Source: Paractinoplanes atraurantiacus (lineage in GTDB: Bacteria > Actinomycetota > Actinomycetes > Mycobacteriales > Micromonosporaceae). From it: a stretch of DNA of 64,000 nucleotides. The position numbers were made by a program, and so were the translations under genes. Numbering within the stretch: position 1 is the stretch's first letter; the number at the start of each line of letters is the position of its first letter. Positions 57,006-64,000 of the stretch are shown piece after piece. The notes under the pieces are model-generated. The model was not told where the DNA came from, did not search any database, and was given only the letters and a program-made list of their open reading frames with translations. Location of the stretch: positions 124,001 through 188,000 of the forward strand of contig NZ_OBDY01000008.1 in NCBI RefSeq assembly GCF_900215205.1, in the 5' to 3' direction.

Positions 57006-60000
57006 ATGCTGCCCAAAAACAAATGGGCCCCGAGGCTGGTGGCGCGATGGCGCCGCCTGGCCGTGGTGGGCATGGTCGCGGTGGCGGGCCCGGCCCTGAT
57101 CGGTTTGACACCGGTCGCGGCGGCCGCGGATCCGAAGAAGCCGGACTTTCCCGAGCCGCAGAAGATCGAGCGGGTCGAGCTGGGCAAGAGCAAGGTCCAG
57201 CGGCGCGACGTTCCGAAGAAGACATACGCGAAGTTCGACGCCTCCACGAACGCCGCGCTGCCGGCCGCGCAGGACACGACGGTCAAGCTGACGGGCCGGG
57301 CGAAGGTCCGGGCGGGCTCGTCGCCGGTGTCGGTGAGCAGCGCCGCGGCCACCCAGGTGCGGGTGACGACGGCCGACCAGAAGGCGGCCCGGGCGGCCGG
57401 CGTCAACGGCTTGATGTTCACCTTGCGCGACGCGGCGGGGCCGGTCGACGTGACCGTCGACCCGTCGACGTTCCGCAACGCCTACGGCGGCAACTACGCG
57501 TCCCGCCTGCGCCTGGTCCAGCTGCCGGCGTGCGCGTTGACCACCCCCCAGCTCGAGCAGTGCCGCACGCAGACGCCGCTCGCGGCGGCGAAGGCCGGCG
57601 AGCTGTCGGCCACGGTCGCTTCCGGATCGATGGTGCTGGCCGCCGCGGCGGGTGCTTCCGGCGCGACCGGCGACTACAAGGCGACGTCCTTGTCGCCGGG
57701 CGGCTCCTGGTCGACCAGCGGCAACACCGGCTCGTTCGTGTATAACTACGCGATCGCGACGCCGCCGGCGATCGGTGGCGAGGCGCCCGCCGTCAGTCTT
57801 TCGTACAGCTCAGGGTCGCAGGATTCCCGGACGTCGGGCACGAACAACCAGTCCTCGTGGGTGGGTGACGGCTGGTCGACGCCGGAAAGCTACATCGAGC
57901 GCACCTACAAGTCGTGTGACGACATCGACGGATCGGGTGCGCCGGAGGGTTCGGGCGACGCGTGCTGGGCCGGCGAGATTCTGACGCTGTCGCTCAACGG
58001 AAGCTCCACGCCGATCGTCTACGACGACAAGACGAAGACCTTCCGCTCGGCGCACGACGCGGCGACCACCAAGATCGACCGGCTGACCAACACCACGAAC
58101 TACACGAAGAACAACGAGTACTTCCGGGTCGTCGAGAACGGGGTGCAGTACTACTTCGGTCTCAACCGCCTGCCGGGCTGGACCGCCGGGCAGGACGAGA
58201 CCAAGTCGGTGCAGCGGCAGCCGATCTACAAGGCGCATGGCGGGGTGGCGGACTGCCCGGACGGCTCGTTCGCGGCGACGTCGTGCACGTTGGGCTACCG
58301 GTTCAACCTGGACTACGTCGTCGACCGCAACGGCAACGCGCGGGCGTACTACTACGACCAGGAACTCGGCCACTACGGCGCGAACATGAAGGACACCCCG
58401 GTCGAGTACGTGCGCGGCAGCACCCTTCAGCGCATCGACTACGGCCTGCGCCCGACGACGATCTTCGCGGCGAACCCGCCGGCGCAGGTCGTGTTCACCA
58501 CCGCCGAGCGGTGCATCGTGGGCGAGCCGGCCGGCAACAACTGCGATCAGTTCACCGTCTCGCACCCCGAGTACTGGCCGGACGTGCCGATCGACCTCAG
58601 CTGCGGCAGCACGGGAACCTGCACCAACCACGCGCCGAGCTTCTGGTCGCGTAAACGGCTGACGGCGATCGTGTCGCAGGCTCTGGTCGGCGGCGCCATG
58701 AAGCAGATGGACCGTTACGACCTGAACCAGACCTTCCCGACCGGTGGCGACCACGCGCCGACGCTGTGGTTGGAATCGATCAAGCACACCGGCGTCGACC
58801 GGCAGGGTGGGGCGGCCGCCGACGCCGACGGCGGCACGGTGACGTTCTACCCGAAGCAGCTGCGCAACCGGGTGGGCACGCTGCCGGGCCTGGAGGCGCT
58901 GTACTTCAACCGGGTCGGCACCATCGTGTCGGAGACCGGCGCCGAAACGATCGTCACCTACAGCACGCCGAACTGTGCCGGGGTGCCGGCCAGCGACCTG
59001 AACGACGACAAGGACACCGCGGCGCAGGCGTACGCGGCGTCCAACAAGACCGGCTGCTTCCCGGTCTACTGGACGCCCGAGGCTCAGCCGCGCCCGCTGA
59101 TCGACTGGTTCTACACCCACCCGGTCACGGCGGTGGAGACCATCGACAACTACAACCACTACCAGGACGGCACCCAGCCGAAGACGCTCACCCAGTACTC
59201 GTACGGGGGCGACATCGGATGGCGCTACGACGACAACGAGGTGGTGAAGAAGGAGAACCGCACCTGGGGCCAGTTCCGCGGCTACTCCGAGGTGGAGGTC
59301 ACCACCGGCAACACGTCGGTGTTCCACTACACCAACAAGAACCAGGTCTACGACCAGAAGACGAAATCGAAGAACTACTACTTCCTCGGCATGAAGGGTG
59401 ACCGGACGCCGAGCGGCGGCACCCGCCTGGTCCCGGACCTCACCAGCACCGACGGGACGATCTCGGCGCCGGACTCGCCCGAGTTCGCCGGCCAGGTCTT
59501 CGAAGCCGTCACCTACACCGGCCTCAACGGCACGCCGGACTCGTCGACGGTCACTGTGCCGAAGGCGATCGGCCCGACCGCGACGCGCGCTCGCGACGGG
59601 TTGCCCGCCCTCGAGGCGTACATGGTCGGCACGTCGCGGAAGGTGGCCCGCCAGAAGGTCTCCTACGGCTGGCGGAAGACCGAGAGCCTCACCTTCTTCA
59701 ACACGACGCTGGGCCAGAGCACCACCGGCATGCCGGTGCAGACGGCCGACCGTGGTGAGGTCGGCGCCGCCGGCAACGTCAGCAAGTGCGGGTTCATCCG
59801 CTACCTCGACGGGTCGGTCGCGCTGCCCGGCGGTGGCACCGCGCCGTTCGTGGTGCCGGCCGAGGCCATCACCACGACGCAGGACTGTGCAGCGGCCGGT
59901 GCGACCCCGTCCGGGACGTTGCTGTCCGACGTGCGGACGTCGTACGACGGGAAGGCCTTCGCCTACAACGGTGACGGACAGACCAGCCCCGCACGCCCGA

Positions 60001-63000
60001 CGGCGGGCAACCCCACGCTCCTGCAGACCGCCTCGGCCACCAGCGGAGTGAAGGTCAGCGCCTGGCTCGACTCGACCGCTACCACGTACGACAGCTACGG
60101 CCGGACGCGGACGACGACCCAGACGCCGAAGTCGGACGGGTTGGCGCAGACCGTCTACACGAAGTACAGCCCGGACAGCGGTGCGCTGCCGACCAAGGTC
60201 ACCACGATCACCCAGGCCGCGGCGGACTTCGACTGCTCGACCGCGACCGAGTCGAGCACGAACTGCCATGTCGGCACCCTGACGAACAACCCGCTGCGCC
60301 AGCTGCCGATCACCTCGATCGGCATCGACGGCGCCCTCACCTCGTCCGAATACGACGCGCTGGGCCGGATGACGAAGGCCTGGCTGCCGAACAAGAGCAA
60401 AGCGGCCGGGGCTCCCGCCAACCAGATGTTCGAGTACAGGCTGCGCTCCGACGGCCCGAACGTGGTCACCACGAAAACGCTGGCCGACAGCGACGCTGTG
60501 AACGCACCGACGACCTACGTCGTCAACAAGGTGCTGCACGACGCGATGCTCCGCCCGCTGGAGACCCAGACCACCGGCGAGAACGGCAGCACGGTCGTCT
60601 CCGACGTCCAGTACGACTCGCACGGCCGGACTGTCATCACCAACAACGCGTACGCCGTCTCCGGCAACCCGGGTGACACGCTTGTCTCCGACCGGTTGTC
60701 GCAGGTCACGATCCCGTCGACGACGGTCACCGACCACGATGGCATGGGCCGGGTGACCCAGACGACCACCGAGCACAACGGCGTCGAGACCTGGCACACC
60801 CGCAACGCATACACCGGCGACAAGGTCACCACGATTCCGCCGACCGGCGGCATCGCAACGACCAGCATCACCAACGCCCGCGGCCAGCTCACCGAGCTCC
60901 AGCAGCACACGACGGCCCCGACGCTGTCCGGTAGCCTCACCGGCGGCTTCACCGCCTCCGGTGGAACGGCCAACAGCATCACGTACGCCTACACCGCCGC
61001 GGGCAAGCAATCCACGATCACGGGGCCGGACAAGTCCGTCTGGACCTACACGTACGACCTGTTGGGCCGGCAGACGCGCAAGACGGATCCGGACACCGGC
61101 ATCAGCGCCGCGGGTTATGACGACGCGAACAACACGACCTGGACCAAGGACGCGCGCGGCGTCCAGATCAACTACACCTACGACCTGCTCGGCCGCAAAC
61201 TGACTGCGACCAAGGACAGCACTGACTTCGAGCTGGCCTCCTGGACGTACGACACCCTGCGGCTCGGCAAACCGACCTCTTCCACCCGCAACGTTCCCGA
61301 CGTCGTCGGCGGTTACACGGTCGAGGTCACCGGATATTCCACGCTGGGCAATCCGCTAGGCCAGACGGTGACTCTGCCGTCCGCCGAGAAGCCGCTGCCG
61401 GTGTCGTACACGACGAAATTCGCCTACACCCCGAATACCGAGCTGCTCGCCCAGCAGACCGATCCGGCAGTCGGCGGGCTGCCCGAGGAGACGATCGACT
61501 ACAGCCACAACCTGCTCGGCGCGCCGACCAAGACCACCGGCATCGGGTCCTACATCGCGGGCACCATTTACACCGACTTCGGCCAGCCCAGCAAGGTAAC
61601 CCTGGGCCCGTCCAGCAACCAGGCCGAGGTCCTCTACAGCTACGACGAATTCACCCTGCGCCGTACCGGCCGGCAGGTCTCCCGGGTGCAGGGGATCGGC
61701 CCGCTGGTGGACGAGACCAACTACAGCTACGACGACGCCGGCAACCCGTTGTCGGTGACGAACAAGCAATCCGAGAGCGGCAACGTCGTCACCGACACCC
61801 AGTGCTACCGGTACGACAGCCTGGCCCGGCTCGCCGACGCGTGGACCGCGTCCGGCGCCTGCCCGGCCGAGACCGTGGCCAAGCCGGCCGCGGGCGGGGT
61901 GGCGACCGGCGCCGGCTCGTACTGGCAGTCGTTCACCTACGACGCGATCGGCAGCCGTACTCAGCTGCTGGATCACGCCACCGGGAGCGGCACCAGCGAC
62001 GTCACGACGAAGTACACGCTCGGCTGCTCGGCCAACTGCAACCGCACAGGCACCCAGCCGCACACGCTGACCGCCACGAGCCTCAACGCCGACCCGACGA
62101 CCCTCGTCTACGACGTGGCCGGCAACCTGCTCAGCCGCACGGCGACGAGCGGCAAGAACCAGACGCTGAAGTGGGACGACGAGGGGCGCCTGGCCGAGGT
62201 CACGACGAACTCGGGCACGACGAAGTACCTCTACGACGCGGACGGCAACCAGCTGATCCGCCGGGACCCGGGCCGCACCAGCCTGTTCGCCGGCGACACC
62301 GAGGTGGTCATCAACACCGCCGCCGATCCGGTGGTCTCGCTGGGAGCGGTCCGCACCTACAGCCACGGTGGCGGCGGTGGCGCGGTGGCGATCCGCTCGA
62401 CTCTCCCGGGCGGCGGCACCCACTACATGATCAGCGACACCCACGACAGCGCCACACTGTCGATGGACACCACGACCCAGGCGATTTCGCGCCAGCAGTT
62501 CAAGCCGTACGGCGAGGACCGAGCCAGCGCCAACACCACGGGCTGGCCGGACATGACCCGCGGCTATCTCGGAGCACCGAAGAACCTGGACACCGGATAC
62601 ACCGACACCGGCGCCCGCAAGTACGACCCGGTGCTGGGCCGATTCATCAGCCCGGACCCGCTGCTGGTCACCACGGATCCCGCCCAGCTCGGCGGCTACA
62701 CGTACGCCGGCGACAATCCGATCACCCATGCCGATCCGTCCGGCCTACGGGTCGACGGCAATGTGCCCGGCTGCGAGAGGAACAACGGCGGCACCTGCGG
62801 CACCCCGCTCGACAAGCGCCCGGTCCAGAAGGACGACCCGTACGAGAAGGACGCGGTGCCTGTCTCCGGCACCGGAAACTACGGCGAGGTCTCGGTCGGC
62901 GGCGTCACCGTGACCGCCAACGAGGTCGAAGACCCGTGGAAGTTCGGCCTGATGGTCAACGAGCAGTACCACAAGTGGGTCAACGACACCGGCGTCCAGC

Positions 63001-64000
63001 CTGGCGGCACGGACGAGATGAAGCTGCTGCTGCTCATGGTCCAGGTCTGCAAGCAGGGCACCTTCTGCGAGCAGTGGTACACGAACGAACTGAGCGGCAT
63101 GCACGCCGAGACGGTCACTTGGTACAACGGCTGCCAGGGCAAGTGCTTCGAGAAGTACAAGTTCACGGTCTCCTGGATCCAGGGCATGATCATGGACGCC
63201 GCCGGCCCCAGCATGCGTCTCGGCAAGGGCAGACGCTCCGGCGGCGCCCACGCCGACGGTGGTGAAGCACCCGGCTTCGGCGTCGGTGTCTGCAAAATCG
63301 GCGACCCTAACAGTTTCTCCCCTGACACTCGCGTCCTCATGGCCGACGGCTCAACCAAAGCGATCGCAGAGGTCAAAGTCGGTGACAAAGTCCTGGCCAC
63401 GGACACCGAGACTGGCCGGACCGGACCGCAGGCCGTAACGGCTCTGCACGTTAACATCGATACTGACCTCGCCGATTTGACCGTCGCGGCAGGAGATCAG
63501 AAGGCTGTCATTAACACCACCCGGGACCATCCGTTCTGGAATCCCGAGCGTGGCGAATGGGTGAACCCCCTAGTCATGGCTCCTGGTGATGACCTTGCGA
63601 CCATGGCGCCGTTGACGGCCCCTGAGGTGAATGCGGTTCGGCTTTTCACCGGTCAGCGGGCTATGTACAACCTCACGGTCGCCAGCATTCACACGTACTA
63701 TGTGCTTGCGGGGAGCGCGCCCGTTCTTGTGCACAACGCTTGCGCAAAGCCGGTGTGGGCGCATCACATTCCTACTCCGGCCGAGGCTCAAGAGATAATT
63801 CAGAATGCCGAACGCGGCAGTTCGGCGGCGCGCAAGAGCGACCCCTACCACTCGGCGCCGATATGGATGCAAGATCAGATTGCGGAGCACGGAACGGTTT
63901 GGCGGCAGAACGGAAGAGATCGTAAGAACCCCGATACGGTAATGCATGTCACCGTTCCCGGCGAGGTCAACGGAAGGTCCGGCAACTTCCACTGGATCGT
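57006..64000 (+). CDS. secreted Rhs/YD-repeat polymorphic toxin with Hint domain (3' end outside window)
   Basis: An unbroken frame of at least 2,331 residues runs off the window. It starts MLPKNKWAPRLVARWRR, with a signal helix (LAVVGMVAVAGPALIGL) ending AAAAD. The N-terminal 900 residues form the Rhs/Tc-type shell; YD repeats follow (YTYDLLGRQ, YSYDDAGNPLS, YLYDADGNQ). The Rhs core ends KYDPVLGRFISPDPLL near residue 1870. A spacer leads to a Hint domain (DTRVLMADGSTKAIAEVKVG, NTTRDHPFW, HTYYVLAGSAPVLVHNAC, residues about 2100-2245). The toxin module starts AKPVWAHHIPTPAEAQEIIQ; its family is not recognised because it is truncated. Lower GC over the last 450 bases fits toxin-tip exchange. 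Confidence 0.93.
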   Translation, partial: MLPKNKWAPRLVARWRRLAVVGMVAVAGPALIGLTPVAAAADPKKPDFPEPQKIERVELGKSKVQRRDVPKKTYAKFDASTNAALPAAQDTTVKLTGRAKVRAGSSPVSVSSAAATQVRVTTADQKAARAAGVNGLMFTLRDAAGPVDVTVDPSTFRNAYGGNYASRLRLVQLPACALTTPQLEQCRTQTPLAAAKAGELSATVASGSMVLAAAAGASGATGDYKATSLSPGGSWSTSGNTGSFVYNYAIATPPAIGGEAPAVSLSYSSGSQDSRTSGTNNQSSWVGDGWSTPESYIERTYKSCDDIDGSGAPEGSGDACWAGEILTLSLNGSSTPIVYDDKTKTFRSAHDAATTKIDRLTNTTNYTKNNEYFRVVENGVQYYFGLNRLPGWTAGQDETKSVQRQPIYKAHGGVADCPDGSFAATSCTLGYRFNLDYVVDRNGNARAYYYDQELGHYGANMKDTPVEYVRGSTLQRIDYGLRPTTIFAANPPAQVVFTTAERCIVGEPAGNNCDQFTVSHPEYWPDVPIDLSCGSTGTCTNHAPSFWSRKRLTAIVSQALVGGAMKQMDRYDLNQTFPTGGDHAPTLWLESIKHTGVDRQGGAAADADGGTVTFYPKQLRNRVGTLPGLEALYFNRVGTIVSETGAETIVTYSTPNCAGVPASDLNDDKDTAAQAYAASNKTGCFPVYWTPEAQPRPLIDWFYTHPVTAVETIDNYNHYQDGTQPKTLTQYSYGGDIGWRYDDNEVVKKENRTWGQFRGYSEVEVTTGNTSVFHYTNKNQVYDQKTKSKNYYFLGMKGDRTPSGGTRLVPDLTSTDGTISAPDSPEFAGQVFEAVTYTGLNGTPDSSTVTVPKAIGPTATRARDGLPALEAYMVGTSRKVARQKVSYGWRKTESLTFFNTTLGQSTTGMPVQTADRGEVGAAGNVSKCGFIRYLDGSVALPGGGTAPFVVPAEAITTTQDCAAAGATPSGTLLSDVRTSYDGKAFAYNGDGQTSPARPTAGNPTLLQTASATSGVKVSAWLDSTATTYDSYGRTRTTTQTPKSDGLAQTVYTKYSPDSGALPTKVTTITQAAADFDCSTATESSTNCHVGTLTNNPLRQLPITSIGIDGALTSSEYDALGRMTKAWLPNKSKAAGAPANQMFEYRLRSDGPNVVTTKTLADSDAVNAPTTYVVNKVLHDAMLRPLETQTTGENGSTVVSDVQYDSHGRTVITNNAYAVSGNPGDTLVSDRLSQVTIPSTTVTDHDGMGRVTQTTTEHNGVETWHTRNAYTGDKVTTIPPTGGIATTSITNARGQLTELQQHTTAPTLSGSLTGGFTASGGTANSITYAYTAAGKQSTITGPDKSVWTYTYDLLGRQTRKTDPDTGISAAGYDDANNTTWTKDARGVQINYTYDLLGRKLTATKDSTDFELASWTYDTLRLGKPTSSTRNVPDVVGGYTVEVTGYSTLGNPLGQTVTLPSAEKPLPVSYTTKFAYTPNTELLAQQTDPAVGGLPEETIDYSHNLLGAPTKTTGIGSYIAGTIYTDFGQPSKVTLGPSSNQAEVLYSYDEFTLRRTGRQVSRVQGIGPLVDETNYSYDDAGNPLSVTNKQSESGNVVTDTQCYRYDSLARLADAWTASGACPAETVAKPAAGGVATGAGSYWQSFTYDAIGSRTQLLDHATGSGTSDVTTKYTLGCSANCNRTGTQPHTLTATSLNADPTTLVYDVAGNLLSRTATSGKNQTLKWDDEGRLAEVTTNSGTTKYLYDADGNQLIRRDPGRTSLFAGDTEVVINTAADPVVSLGAVRTYSHGGGGGAVAIRSTLPGGGTHYMISDTHDSATLSMDTTTQAISRQQFKPYGEDRASANTTGWPDMTRGYLGAPKNLDTGYTDTGARKYDPVLGRFISPDPLLVTTDPAQLGGYTYAGDNPITHADPSGLRVDGNVPGCERNNGGTCGTPLDKRPVQKDDPYEKDAVPVSGTGNYGEVSVGGVTVTANEVEDPWKFGLMVNEQYHKWVNDTGVQPGGTDEMKLLLLMVQVCKQGTFCEQWYTNELSGMHAETVTWYNGCQGKCFEKYKFTVSWIQGMIMDAAGPSMRLGKGRRSGGAHADGGEAPGFGVGVCKIGDPNSFSPDTRVLMADGSTKAIAEVKVGDKVLATDTETGRTGPQAVTALHVNIDTDLADLTVAAGDQKAVINTTRDHPFWNPERGEWVNPLVMAPGDDLATMAPLTAPEVNAVRLFTGQRAMYNLTVASIHTYYVLAGSAPVLVHNACAKPVWAHHIPTPAEAQEIIQNAERGSSAARKSDPYHSAPIWMQDQIAEHGTVWRQNGRDRKNPDTVMHVTVPGEVNGRSGNFHWI

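Noticed and set aside
57810..61010. Minus-strand open frame of about 1,066 codons antisense to the Rhs gene
   Set aside because: It is Arg/Val/Gly-rich with no motif, and arises because high GC removes stops opposite a long coding region; the plus strand has clear Rhs repeats.

Overview
The window is high-GC, densely packed DNA of actinobacterial type. Many starts are GTG or TTG, ATGA/TGATG stop-start overlaps are common, and several promoters appear leaderless. The inventory (mycothiol-type enzymes, OmpR two-component system, eukaryote-like Ser/Thr kinase, MmpS-like protein, large secreted Rhs protein, many secreted sugar-binding enzymes) fits a soil actinomycete of the Micromonosporaceae/Actinoplanes kind. 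That placement is inference; no rRNA or species marker is present. No rRNA, confident tRNA, CRISPR array, origin or intact transposon is seen.

Layout. 0-4.3 kb: aldehyde dehydrogenase and GMC oxidoreductase (choline/alcohol oxidation type), then a small membrane protein, an MmpS-like protein and a SUKH protein. 4.3-6.4 kb: a DIP1984-family gene and a 1.4 kb gene-poor stretch holding a 15-bp tandem repeat. 6.4-11.2 kb: ArsR + AHSA1/maleylpyruvate-isomerase fusion, SRPBCC + MarR, HAD phosphatase, ICMT-like methyltransferase, SDR. 11.2-17.9 kb: a degenerate GGDEF-EAL membrane protein, a ManD/RspA-type enolase-superfamily dehydratase, a tandem UspA protein and an asparagine synthetase. 18-23.5 kb: response regulator/histidine kinase, Ser/Thr kinase and a zinc-ribbon membrane protein. 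23.5-26.5 kb: hydroxypyruvate-isomerase-like and Gfo/Idh/MocA genes divergent from a LacI regulator, with twin operators. 26.5-29.3 kb: a Clp_N-HTH regulator with promoter-embedded palindromes, and two overlapping genes sharing a Gln/Gly/Asn-rich motif. 29.4-34.3 kb: M6 metallopeptidase, CopC-type metal-binding fusion, IS110 scrap, NmrA-type protein. 34.5-42.2 kb: an eight-gene overlapping ebo-type operon (inositol-phosphate synthase, UbiA/EboC, TIM barrel, EboA, EboB, EboE, phosphodiesterase, polyprenyl synthetase). 42.2-46.8 kb: two large secreted carbohydrate proteins with near-duplicate discoidin domains, transcribed towards the ebo operon. 47-51.7 kb: an accessory stretch with a perfect 30-bp inverted repeat, an unknown protein, LRV-repeat, NYN-domain and putative PD-(D/E)xK nuclease genes, with locally lower GC. 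51.7-57 kb: hemC, class A PBP, STAS anti-sigma antagonist, membrane-anchored metallopeptidase. 57-64 kb: the start and most of a giant secreted Rhs/Hint polymorphic toxin, cut by the window end.

The most notable system is the ebo-type operon. A myo-inositol-phosphate synthase sits where other ebo clusters carry a dehydroquinate-synthase-like cyclase, and a polyprenyl synthetase closes the operon; together with the UbiA protein this suggests synthesis and export of a prenylated cyclitol. Second is the overlapping gene pair at 27.3-29.3 kb, where a membrane protein ends and a small helical protein begins with the same short amyloid-like motif. Third is the recurrence of 15-36-bp GC-rich tandem repeats, most of them in protein linkers, including one inside the effector domain of the LacI regulator.
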